DNA of 7,954 nt from an uncultured Oscillospiraceae bacterium (GTDB lineage Bacteria > Bacillota > Clostridia > Oscillospirales > Ruminococcaceae), in assembly GCA_910587465.1 (NCBI GenBank), contig CAJUMS010000110.1:1-7954 (forward strand). The letters are read 5' to 3'. The position numbers were made by a program, and so were the translations under genes. A model generated the notes under the pieces. It searched no databases, was not told where the DNA came from, and saw only the letters and a program-made list of their open reading frames with translations. Below are positions 1-6,946 of the stretch, piece after piece (within the stretch, counting starts at the first letter, position 1; every line of letters starts with the position of its first letter).

Positions 1-51
1 TGAAAATTAGATGAAATCTTCACTTTACCCCTTGACTTTTATTTGCAGGTC

Positions 52-1524
52 TTAATAAAGCAATCTAACGATGGTATTTTCACTGTCGGGAATAATGCAC
101 AGCGGCTGCGCGGAAATTCTGCGTTTTTCACCGTTGTACCAGAACCCGCACAGCATAACGCCGTTATCGGCGAGTTTCGCGTTCGGGAGAATTTCCAGCC
201 GCCCGACGGTAGCTTCAAACTCGGGGAAGTCCTCGAGCAGTATCGTGTCACCGCTCTTCGTTTTAAGCGCGATACCGTCCTCACACTTTCCTATTTTCAA
301 GAACGCCACGAGCTTATACAAAATAGGGCTTGCCATAGCGTTCTGAAGTTTGTTCTTGATAGACTTCAGCTCCGCGGAAACAGAGGGTGCGGCAAGCGAG
401 CGCAGCTTGTCGTAATCGCCGCCGTCAAGCCCGCGTATCGACGCGCAGTCCCAGCGCACGCGCGGATTTATCTCGCCCGGATAAACAGCCATTGACGGAA
501 CGTCCGCCGCGCCGAATACGGAGTCCTCCGCCTTGACGTATTTCAGCGACTTCAGCGGACGGAAATTTTTCGTCAGATAAATATTTCCGTCGTCGAGATC
601 GCACCACGCGCCTGTGTCGATATACTCCTTGCGCGCCTCGTCGAACGTCACCCAGAACGAGAGCTGCGCCAAATGCGCGTTCTTTTTGCACTTGCCGAGA
701 GCCTCAAGCTCGGACAGCTTCCAGTTGCCGCCAAGCTCCTCGTAAAGTATCGTGTCATCGTTTGCAACGTCGTCGCTCTCGATTTTCGTATTGATGTACT
801 CGCGCGACTTCTTGATAAGCGAATACAGCTTTTCTATCGTGTCTATCGCGTTGTCGTAGTGTATTTCAAGGTTGTCCTTTTGGAATTCGGTGATCTCAAT
901 CATCAGTCGGTTGAACAGTCTCTGCGGACCGTTAAGATAGTAGTCGCCGAGCTGCTTTGAGAGGTTCTGATAGGTCGGCAGGGAAGCGCCGCCCATAGTT
1001 CCCAGACCCGCCGAGACCAAGTCCTTGACCGCCTTTTCCACCAAGTCCAGACCCTCGAGCTGCTTTTGCAGCTTTTTCTTTTTCGCGGACTTTGCCGACT
1101 TCGCCGCTGACGCTTTTTTCTTTTCCGCCTTTTCAAGCTCCTCGGGGGTCATATCCTCGGGAGCCTTTGCGGGCACGGATTTTCCCGCGATTTTCCCGCG
1201 TTTGCGCTGAATATCCTCGGGTATCTCGCAGGTTTCGAACGTCTTGTCCGACATCATCTCGTACAGCAGCCCGAGCGAGTGCTTGCACGGGAACTGCCGC
1301 GACGGGCACGAGCAGCGGAACACTGGATGATCGGGGTCGATATAGTCCGCGGACGTTATGTAGGGGTTCTTGCCCGAACCCTTGCACTCGCCCATATACA
1401 GCGTATCGTCCGCGGAACGGTACAGCTTCTGAAAGCCGCCGCTCTTGGAAATTTTCTTGCCGTTAGCCGCGGCGGCGGAGTTGGGGGCAAGCGACAATAT
1501 CAGTTGCTCGGTAATATTTTTCAT
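52..1524 (-). CDS. SWIM zinc-finger domain protein
   Basis: This 490-residue protein has a SWIM-type zinc-binding motif near its N-terminus, seen as Cys71-x-Cys73, then Cys80-x-His82 (CSCPSRQFPCKH). SWIM domains are small zinc folds that bind nucleic acid or protein. Bacterial SWIM proteins of this size are often encoded beside MoxR-type ATPases and VWA-domain proteins, but no such partner lies within the window and only 51 bases remain downstream. A Lys/Ala/Glu-rich low-complexity linker (about 110-155) separates the zinc module from a larger C-terminal region (about 160-490) in which I recognise no catalytic motif. The ATG start is supported by AAGGAG on the minus strand (bases 1533-1538, 8 nt spacing) and by a consensus promoter further upstream. 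The stop is TAA at 52-54, and no clear terminator is visible in the few bases after it. The SWIM assignment is secure; the cellular function is not known. Confidence 0.88.
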   Translation of the reverse strand: MKNITEQLILSLAPNSAAAANGKKISKSGGFQKLYRSADDTLYMGECKGSGKNPYITSADYIDPDHPVFRCSCPSRQFPCKHSLGLLYEMMSDKTFETCEIPEDIQRKRGKIAGKSVPAKAPEDMTPEELEKAEKKKASAAKSAKSAKKKKLQKQLEGLDLVEKAVKDLVSAGLGTMGGASLPTYQNLSKQLGDYYLNGPQRLFNRLMIEITEFQKDNLEIHYDNAIDTIEKLYSLIKKSREYINTKIESDDVANDDTILYEELGGNWKLSELEALGKCKKNAHLAQLSFWVTFDEARKEYIDTGAWCDLDDGNIYLTKNFRPLKSLKYVKAEDSVFGAADVPSMAVYPGEINPRVRWDCASIRGLDGGDYDKLRSLAAPSVSAELKSIKNKLQNAMASPILYKLVAFLKIGKCEDGIALKTKSGDTILLEDFPEFEATVGRLEILPNAKLADNGVMLCGFWYNGEKRRISAQPLCIIPDSENTIVRLLY

Positions 1525-1544
1525 GGCGAATTCTCCTTAAATAT

Positions 1545-1560
1545 CCACAAAATAATGTGG
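1545..1560 (-). promoter_or_regulatory. Small hairpin in the leader of the SWIM gene
   Basis: CCACA (1545-1549) and TGTGG (1556-1560) form a perfect 5-bp inverted repeat around a 6-nt AT-rich loop. It sits between the predicted transcription start (about 1566, minus strand) and the ribosome binding site (1533-1538). It could be a 5' stabilising hairpin or an operator half-site pair. It is short enough to be chance. Confidence 0.3.
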
Positions 1561-1572
1561 TCGTTTAAATAA

Positions 1573-1601
1573 ATTATACTGCATATTTCACAATAAGTCA
1601 A
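1573..1601 (-). promoter_or_regulatory. SigA-type promoter for the SWIM gene
   Basis: On the minus strand, TTGACT (bases 1596-1601) is followed by a 17-nt spacer and a perfect TATAAT (1573-1578). This matches the housekeeping sigma consensus in 11 of 12 positions with ideal spacing. Transcription would start near 1566 and give a leader of about 42 nt before the ATG at 1524. Confidence 0.8.
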
Positions 1602-1616
1602 TAGCGGGAATAATAA

Positions 1617-1665
1617 TTTTTAGCGAAAATTGAAGATATTTTACAAGACTTTTTTCGCGTAAAAA
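1617..1665. repeat. Imperfect inverted repeat between divergent promoters
   Basis: The left arm TTTTTAGCGAAAA (1617-1629) is the reverse complement of the right arm TTTTCGCGTAAAAA (1652-1665) except for one bulged base. The arms are 22 nt apart. The element lies between the -35 box of the leftward promoter (1596-1601) and that of the rightward promoter (1689-1694). It could be an operator or a DNA-bending site shared by the two promoters. The AT-rich composition makes part of the match likely by chance, but the GCG core within each arm adds weight. Confidence 0.45.
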
Positions 1666-1688
1666 TAAAAAAATCTTTATTTATATGA

Positions 1689-1717
1689 TTGACAAATAAG
1701 CCTTCAAGTGATATACT
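1689..1717 (+). promoter_or_regulatory. SigA-type promoter for the secreted/membrane protein unit
   Basis: A perfect TTGACA (1689-1694) is followed by a 17-nt spacer and TATACT (1712-1717), giving 11 of 12 consensus positions. An A/T-rich tract (about 1661-1684) just upstream could act as an UP element. Transcription would start near 1724, about 38 nt before the ATG at 1762. It is divergent from the SWIM-gene promoter. Confidence 0.82.
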
Positions 1718-1761
1718 AAAATAGTAAGCAATTAAATAAAATTTTTTGATGAGGTTTAGTT

Positions 1762-2429
1762 ATGAAGAAAATTTTTTCGATGGTTATTGCATTGGCTACT
1801 GCAATAACCGCAACAACATCGGCTTACGCAGCAGATGTCACGACCGCGAGCTACATAAACGAGGACGGTGAACCATAAACATCGGCGGTTATGAATGTTA
1901 TGAAAGAGACGGACAATATTGGACGATTGACGATGGAGATGAATGTCTTGTCATCGATGTTGGCGACTGTGACGATTACGAGGTATGTTCGCCGGTAAGC
2001 CTGAACGAAGATGTTCCCTTTCCGCCCGATTGGACGAATTCCAGAATTCTTTATTCTCCGCATAATACAGAGCGCGAGGATACAGCGGATATAAGCGCAG
2101 GGGATTATTGTAGCCCGCTTTTCAAGGTTTTTCCTGTTGATGGTGATGCTGAGACAAATGTCAGCTACAAAATAAAGTGCGGTTTTGTATTTAACACAAC
2201 GATAAATATGACTTTTTACACCTATAACACTCGTGATCAGTATTGGAGAGATTACAACAATCCGTACACTTTTAACGGTGTTAAGAGTGGCTGTGTTATA
2301 TTGGTGGGGTCTGAAATAAATACTTTGAGGGGCATAGCTGTGCGCTTTCATAAAAACGGAAGTGATAATTTGTCCTCGTTTAATTACAAGTTTGAAGCAA
2401 AAGCGCTTGCTATGTACCCAATCAGTTGA
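1762..2429 (+). pseudogene. Secreted hypothetical protein, split by a one-base frameshift
   Basis: The ATG at 1762 follows GAGG (1751-1754, 7 nt spacing) and opens a 38-codon frame ending at TAA 1876-1878. Those codons encode a textbook signal peptide: MKK, a hydrophobic core, and a likely signal peptidase I site after AYA (residue 23). Immediately after, the frame one base back is open from 1872 to TGA 2427-2429 (about 185 codons). It has no ATG, GTG or TTG start until ATG 2208 and no ribosome binding site at its head, so it cannot easily be a separate gene. Restoring one base at about 1872-1876 gives a single exported protein of about 222 residues. The mature part is acidic and rich in Tyr, Asp and Asn, with seven Cys residues, which is unusual for an exported protein unless they form disulfides or bind metal. 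I recognise no family. The long intact second frame suggests a recent mutation or a base-call error. No slippery heptamer supports programmed frameshifting. Confidence 0.75.
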
Positions 2430-2443
2430 GGAGTGTGATTTTT

Positions 2444-3064
2444 ATGTCAATACTAACTAAACCGATCCATTTACCTAAGTTGCCTAAGCCTGTCGGTATC
2501 ACCATAAGAGTTGTACTTATCGCAATTGCGGTCTTGGCTCTTGTGTGGCTGGTACTGTTTATACACGCCATGACTTTCACCGCCGATTATGTGAACGCCA
2601 CATCCCGACGACCGGCTCATGACGCCGATTACAATGCGTATCTTAAAGAGAATTCTTATGAAATAAACCTTCCTTTTTTTGGTAATTCTACGCTGCTTGC
2701 GGGCAACGGCGGAGGTATGGGCTACAGCGTTCCCGTTTATATGGAGGGCGGACTTGTCGAATACGCCTATTGGCAGATAATGAATGCCTACAATAGCATA
2801 AATTTTGTACTTGACTCATACACATTGATGATCGCCTACAAATACGATTGTCGTGCGAGGGTGAACTACACCGTCGAAAAAAATGATGGTCTGCTGACCG
2901 TGCGTTTTGCCGGAGAAGGGTACAATGAAGACGGTTCGCTTGCGGAAAATATCGACAAGGAGTTCGTATTCGATGTAAAAGGCGCGTCCGCGTTCAATTA
3001 TCCCGAATGGGTCAACCGTACTCCCGAGGACGACTGGTTCGCAAGCGATTTAGAGCTGATGTGA
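2444..3064 (+). CDS. Membrane-anchored hypothetical protein
   Basis: This is a protein of 206 residues of unrecognised family. A basic, proline-containing N-terminus (about 1-22, with Lys6, Lys12, Lys15 and Arg22) precedes one strongly hydrophobic helix (about 23-42). The positive-inside rule then places the remaining 160 or so residues outside the membrane. The external part is Tyr/Asn/Asp-rich with a single Cys and no visible catalytic motif; alternating hydrophobic stretches in the second half (about 120-185) suggest beta strands. I chose ATG 2444 because GAGGAG (2428-2433) sits 10 nt upstream. An in-frame TTG at 2426 would add six residues but has no comparable site. The ribosome binding site overlaps the stop of the preceding secreted-protein gene (14-nt gap), so the two are probably co-transcribed and may act together at the cell surface. 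A stem-loop terminator follows the stop. Confidence 0.75.
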   Translation: MSILTKPIHLPKLPKPVGITIRVVLIAIAVLALVWLVLFIHAMTFTADYVNATSRRPAHDADYNAYLKENSYEINLPFFGNSTLLAGNGGGMGYSVPVYMEGGLVEYAYWQIMNAYNSINFVLDSYTLMIAYKYDCRARVNYTVEKNDGLLTVRFAGEGYNEDGSLAENIDKEFVFDVKGASAFNYPEWVNRTPEDDWFASDLELM

Positions 3065-3090
3065 AGTCCTCAAATAGCTGAATTACTGTA

Positions 3091-3116
3091 AAAAGCGGCT
3101 CAATAGAGCCGCTTTT
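3091..3116. terminator. Bidirectional intrinsic terminator
   Basis: AAAAGCGGCTC (3091-3101) and GAGCCGCTTTT (3106-3116) form a perfect 11-bp stem with a 4-nt AATA loop, ending in a T run on both strands (four Ts on plus, five on minus). It lies between convergent transcription units, 26 nt after the plus-strand stop at 3064. On the other side it overlaps the TAA stop (3115-3117) of the oxidoreductase gene, so it can end both transcripts. Confidence 0.85.
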
Positions 3117-4704
3117 ATGCTTTGTACCGTTCCATTATCGCGACCGCGGTTTTGATGCCGTCGACCGCCGCGGACATTATCCCGCCCGCGTAGCCCGCTC
3201 CCTCGCCGCAGGGATAGAGATTATCGCAGCATTCGGCGACTGCGGCTTCGTTGCGCGGTATCCTCACGGGCGACGAGGATCGCGTTTCTATCGCGGTGAG
3301 TACGCTGTCGCTGTCCGAAAACCCGCGTATACGCCGCTCGAATTGACGTATTCCCTTGGCAAGATATTTGCTGACGAAATCGGGGAACAGCTCCCTCAGA
3401 TCGCACGGCTCGACCCCCAACGGATAAGTAGGCACAACGCGTCCTGTCGAGAATGCCGTGCCGCCGCCGATAAACTCGCGCGTCAGCATTGCGGGAGCGG
3501 AGCCGTTTTTGCCGCGTGCCGCGCTCATTTCATACGCCTTGTTTTCCAGCCGCTTGATGAAATCCGCACCCGAAAGCGGCTCCGATCCGAAATCCTCGGG
3601 CGAAACAGAGACCAGCACGGCGCTGTTGGCGTTATCTCCCGCGCGGTCAAAATAGCTCATTCCGTTGGTGACGATACTGCCCGCGCTGCTTGCCGACGCG
3701 ACCACAAAGCCCCCGGGGCACATACAGAACGTATACACGCCGCGCCCGTTCTCGCGGTGGGAGAGCGCGTATTCGGCGGGGGGGAGAGCAGGGTGTCCGG
3801 CGAATTTGCCGTACAGCGCTTTATTGATATCGGCTTGCAGATGCTCGATACGCGCACCGACGGAAAACGGCTTGGGGACAAGTTCCACGCCGTTTTTCAG
3901 CAGCATTTCAAAGGTATCGTGCGCCGAATGCCCTATCGCGAGCACAATCGCTCCGCATTTCATTTCGCCGCCGTTCACTCGCAGCGAACGGACGTGTCCG
4001 CCTTGTACCGAAATATCCTCCAACGGTGACAGAAACCTCACCTCACCGCCAAGCTCGATAATACGCTCGCGCAGGTTTTTGACGACGTTTCTCAGCTTAT
4101 CCGTGCCGATATGCGGCTTTGCTTTGGTGAGTATCTCCCCGGGAGCGCCGAATTCACACAGCTTTTCGAGAACGCGCGAGCAAAGCGGGTCGTTAATACG
4201 CGTGGTGAGCTTGCCGTCCGAGAACGTTCCCGCGCCGCCCTCGCCGAACTGCACGTTTGTGCGCGGGTCAAGAGAACCGCTTTTCCAGTAGCTTTCGACT
4301 GCCGAGATACGCTCGTCCATTGCCGCGCCGCGCTCAAGAACCACGGGCTTGTAGCCGAATTCGCAGAGCGTGAGGGCGCAGAACATTCCCGCGGGGCCGA
4401 ACCCCGCAATGACGATATCGCCGTCAAGCGGCTCCGTTCCGAATTTCACGATCAATTTCTCGTGAGTATACAGCTTGACGTTATCGTGCCTTTCTGCGAG
4501 CGCGCGCTCCCTTTTTTCGCTGTACAGCTCGATAATAACTGAGCTTACGAACAGCACCTCGCGCCGCGCGTCGACGGAGGTCTTGTAAATTTTCGCGGAC
4601 TTTATCTCGTTTTCGGACAGCCCAAGCAGCGCGATCGCCTTTGAGATTGCCCGATCGCGCTGCTCATCTATGCTTGTCCGTATCTGCGAAACGATTATCG
4701 CCAT
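3115..4704 (-). CDS. FAD-dependent oxidoreductase (COG2509-like)
   Basis: This 529-residue protein resembles the uncharacterised NAD(P)/FAD-dependent dehydrogenases of COG2509, which are of about this length. An N-terminal alpha/beta segment (about 1-90) precedes the dinucleotide-binding Rossmann fold, with GFGPAG at 101-106 and an acidic Glu124 at the end of the second strand for the FAD ribose. The family signature GEGGAGTFSDGKL lies at 164-176, and the C-terminal FAD-contacting motif GEGAGYAGGIMSAAVDG at 500-516. There is no signal peptide or membrane helix, so it should be cytoplasmic. The substrate is not known for the family. The ATG at 4704 shares its A with the TAA stop of cdaR, and GAGGAG 8 nt upstream lies inside the cdaR coding sequence, so translation is probably coupled to cdaR. 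It is the last gene of the leftward unit; its stop is embedded in the terminator stem. Confidence 0.88.
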   Translation of the reverse strand: MAIIVSQIRTSIDEQRDRAISKAIALLGLSENEIKSAKIYKTSVDARREVLFVSSVIIELYSEKRERALAERHDNVKLYTHEKLIVKFGTEPLDGDIVIAGFGPAGMFCALTLCEFGYKPVVLERGAAMDERISAVESYWKSGSLDPRTNVQFGEGGAGTFSDGKLTTRINDPLCSRVLEKLCEFGAPGEILTKAKPHIGTDKLRNVVKNLRERIIELGGEVRFLSPLEDISVQGGHVRSLRVNGGEMKCGAIVLAIGHSAHDTFEMLLKNGVELVPKPFSVGARIEHLQADINKALYGKFAGHPALPPAEYALSHRENGRGVYTFCMCPGGFVVASASSAGSIVTNGMSYFDRAGDNANSAVLVSVSPEDFGSEPLSGADFIKRLENKAYEMSAARGKNGSAPAMLTREFIGGGTAFSTGRVVPTYPLGVEPCDLRELFPDFVSKYLAKGIRQFERRIRGFSDSDSVLTAIETRSSSPVRIPRNEAAVAECCDNLYPCGEGAGYAGGIMSAAVDGIKTAVAIMERYKA

Positions 4705-6008
4705 TATTCCGACTCCTCGGCTTGCTGTCCCTGCTTTGCCGCAACGTTGATCGTCACCTTATATTCTCCCGATATCCAGTACTGCTGATTGGTTCCCCGC
4801 GTCTGAATGGTGACGCCTACGTCCTGCGAGCCCTCGTGCAGCGTCACTCCGAGCAGGTTGACGTTAACGGTGAGATCGTTCGCCGTAAGTCCCATTATCC
4901 TCGAGCTCGGACCTATCACCTTGAGCAGCAGCTCGTTGGTGATCATGGTCACGTCATAGTTGTCGGGAGGATTGGAGATATTGACGTTCTCCTCAGTCAG
5001 ATTGACGGCGATATCCACTGTTCCGTAATTTTCGAGATCCCATTCGATACGAGCGTTGTTGTTGCCGGAAAGGTTTTTGTAGCCCTCGGGAAGCACTATC
5101 GGGATAACGGAGTTGCGGTTGAGCTGAATGTCCGAAATGTCGATAGTTCCGATATTGAGCTCGCTCAGACTGTCGATGGTATCGTCGGGAGCGGCAATGG
5201 TTATCGACTTCGGCAGTATCTCGTATTTAAGGCTGTTTATGTTGAAGTTGCTCGGATAACCTACAATGGAGAGCTTGAGCGGCAGCTCCTTGGTCTTGAG
5301 AATGTTTATGTTCACGAAAACATTGTTCGTAGACAATTCAACGTCATCAAGAATATCCTCTACGGGAATTCTTGTATTGTTGCTGTAAATATACAGCTCG
5401 CTGTTGGTCTGCCGCGACTCGGACAGCTCGCCGTGATAGAAGCTCCTTGCCTCGATATGCGTGATCTTTCCGAGCGTTTCCGCCGAGCCCGTAAGCGTGA
5501 TCTTTTCGGGCGTTGCGGTAATGCTGTCGGCGTAATATCCCTCGGGCAGGCTGATATCCGGCGCTGTGCCCGTCAGCGTAAACTCCTTGGAGATTATTTC
5601 GTCGATCTTCAGCGTAACGGCGCGCGGCTCGAACCTTACAAGCTCGTATTCCTTGTCGGATTTTCCCGAGACCTCGATAGGCAGCGTATACGTGCCCGCG
5701 GAGCGCACTTCAGAGAGGTTGACGGTAGCAAAGAAATCATCCTCGGTGAGGTCGCTTATCTCGTAACGCCGCCCCTCGATCTTGATGTTCGCGAGGTCGG
5801 AAATGCCCGTGACTATCTCAAGATTGTTCTGCACCATGTATTCGGTGGGCTGAGCCTGTATGCCTATACCCTTTATGTCAATATCGGTAGTCGGGAACAC
5901 CTGTATGGACGCGACCACCCAGAAGCCGAACGCGACAAGAAACGCGAGGATGAGCGTTTTATAGTTCTTTTTTATATCGTTGAGAAAGTTCAGAATTAGA
6001 TTTTTCAC
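4704..6008 (-). CDS. cdaR: CdaR, YbbR-repeat partner of diadenylate cyclase
   Basis: This 434-residue protein has a short cytoplasmic N-terminus, one membrane helix (about 18-36) and a long external region that reads as four YbbR-type beta-rich repeats (about 42-137, 140-235, 242-325 and 330-424). Each carries the recurring pattern of a charged stretch, then an xPxxVTLxG-like strand (for example FEPRAVTLKI at 126-135 and ATPEKITLTG at 165-174). CdaR proteins bind and modulate CdaA at the membrane and are encoded directly after it, as here (12-nt gap). The start is GTG at 6008, supported by AGGAGGG (6015-6021 on the minus strand, 6 nt spacing), a site that overlaps the cdaA stop. The C-terminal tail (QGQQAEESE) is low-complexity. 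Gene order and architecture make the call firm, although YbbR repeats diverge greatly in sequence. Confidence 0.92.
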   Translation of the reverse strand: MKNLILNFLNDIKKNYKTLILAFLVAFGFWVVASIQVFPTTDIDIKGIGIQAQPTEYMVQNNLEIVTGISDLANIKIEGRRYEISDLTEDDFFATVNLSEVRSAGTYTLPIEVSGKSDKEYELVRFEPRAVTLKIDEIISKEFTLTGTAPDISLPEGYYADSITATPEKITLTGSAETLGKITHIEARSFYHGELSESRQTNSELYIYSNNTRIPVEDILDDVELSTNNVFVNINILKTKELPLKLSIVGYPSNFNINSLKYEILPKSITIAAPDDTIDSLSELNIGTIDISDIQLNRNSVIPIVLPEGYKNLSGNNNARIEWDLENYGTVDIAVNLTEENVNISNPPDNYDVTMITNELLLKVIGPSSRIMGLTANDLTVNVNLLGVTLHEGSQDVGVTIQTRGTNQQYWISGEYKVTINVAAKQGQQAEESE

Positions 6009-6020
6009 GTTTTACCCTCC

Positions 6021-6890
6021 TCACTTGTTTTTAGAGCGCGATTTCTTCTTTTTCTCGAGTGACGCGCCGGGCATATATTTGCGGAGAATGGTTATAAGCC
6101 CCTCGCGGCTCTGATCGCGGGAGAGCTGTCCGTCGAGCGCCACGGAGATGGTTCCCGTTTCCTCGGAAACGACCACGACAAGCGCATCGGAGTTTTCGCT
6201 CATGCCTACCGCCGCCCTGTGACGCGAGCCGAGCTCCGTCGATAGATACTGATCCTTTTGCGTATTCGGCAGAAAACAGCCCGCCGCGTAAATTCTGTTG
6301 TCGCGGATTATCACCGCGCCGTCGTGAAGCGGCGCTTTGTTGTAGAAAATATTGCAGAACAGCTCGGGCTCACACTCGGCATTGATAATGCTGGTAGTCT
6401 CCTTTTCGATAATGTCCCCGAGCTTGGTCTGCCGTTCGATAACGATAAGCGCACCGGTTTTGCTGTCGTGAAGTCTCGCGCACGCGTCAGCTATGCCGAG
6501 AATGGCTCTGTCGCGCGCCGAAGCGTTTCCCGCGCTTTTTTCCACCGACTGCGTGAAGGTGCTCACCTTGGTGCGCCCCACCTTTTCGAGGATACGCCGC
6601 AGCTCGGGCTGGAACACGATTATGATCGCGATGATCCCGACCTGCAAAAAGTTGTCGATAATAAAGCCCATTACCTTTAACTGAAATATCTCGACCAGAA
6701 CAAATATGGCAATGATGAAGAATATACCCTTTAAAAGCTGTATAGCGCGCGTTTCGCGCATAAGCTTTATCAGAAAATATACAAGCAGCGTCAGAATTAA
6801 AATATCCAGCACGTCGAAAATGTTGATGGACTGGATTATACGCAGGAAATTCTGAAAAATATCGCTGATAAACTCAACTGCTCTTTCCAA
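6021..6890 (-). CDS. cdaA: Diadenylate cyclase CdaA
   Basis: This 289-residue membrane enzyme condenses two ATP into cyclic di-AMP, a second messenger that controls potassium and osmolyte transport and cell-wall homeostasis in Firmicutes. Three hydrophobic helices (about 26-44, 53-72 and 80-94) precede a linker with the conserved FQPELRRILEKVG (93-105). The DAC catalytic domain (about 110-265) carries both signature motifs: DGA at 190-192 (in PLHDGAVI) and RHR at 223-225 (in GSRHRAAVG). Both are intact, so it should be active. Length and domain order match CdaA (DacA), not DisA or CdaS. The C-terminus is a Lys/Arg-rich tail (about 280-289). The start is TTG at 6890, chosen because AAAGGAG (6898-6904 on the minus strand) sits 7 nt upstream and the family N-terminus begins here. 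It lies 56 nt after degV and 12 nt before cdaR on the same strand. Confidence 0.96.
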   Translation of the reverse strand: MERAVEFISDIFQNFLRIIQSINIFDVLDILILTLLVYFLIKLMRETRAIQLLKGIFFIIAIFVLVEIFQLKVMGFIIDNFLQVGIIAIIIVFQPELRRILEKVGRTKVSTFTQSVEKSAGNASARDRAILGIADACARLHDSKTGALIVIERQTKLGDIIEKETTSIINAECEPELFCNIFYNKAPLHDGAVIIRDNRIYAAGCFLPNTQKDQYLSTELGSRHRAAVGMSENSDALVVVVSEETGTISVALDGQLSRDQSREGLITILRKYMPGASLEKKKKSRSKNK

Positions 6891-6906
6891 AGCGATGCTC
6901 CTTTAC

Positions 6907-6938
6907 AATGTCGGAATGTCGTGGTGTCGTAATGTTAT
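6907..6938. repeat. Short degenerate 8-bp tandem repeat between degV and cdaA
   Basis: Four consecutive 8-bp units can be read: AATGTCGG, AATGTCGT, GGTGTCGT and AATGTTAT. Against AATGTCGT they match at 7, 8, 6 and 6 positions. The array fills most of the 56-nt spacer and ends just before the cdaA ribosome binding site (6898-6904). A GGGGACAGTCAC string (6939-6950) abuts it and runs into the degV stop. This may be a remnant of a dispersed REP-like element or simple slippage; no function can be assigned. Confidence 0.45.
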
Positions 6939-6946
6939 GGGGACAG

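Noticed and set aside
28..60. TTGACT on the plus strand as a possible promoter
   Set aside because: At 16-18 nt spacing there is no acceptable -10 box (ATAAAG at best), and it would read into the antisense strand of the SWIM gene.
1866..1885. Programmed -1 ribosomal frameshift at the break in the secreted-protein gene
   Set aside because: No X-XXY-YYZ slippery heptamer, upstream Shine-Dalgarno stimulator or clear downstream stem is visible, so a mutation or base-call error is the simpler reading.
1851..2351. Minus-strand open frame of 166 codons opposite the secreted-protein gene
   Set aside because: It has no ribosome binding site or promoter, and its composition is unlike the neighbours. 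The plus-strand reading carries a signal peptide, promoter and operon partner, so this frame is incidental.
3343..4291. Plus-strand open frames opposite the oxidoreductase gene
   Set aside because: They are antisense to a gene with clear FAD-binding motifs, have no initiation signals, and are Arg/Ala/Ser-rich as expected of shadows in GC-rich sequence.
4641..5999. Long plus-strand open frame (about 450 codons) antisense to cdaR
   Set aside because: It lies opposite a well-supported YbbR-repeat gene, starts at TTG without a ribosome binding site, and its translation is Arg/Val-rich with no domain. It is a shadow of the codon bias of cdaR.
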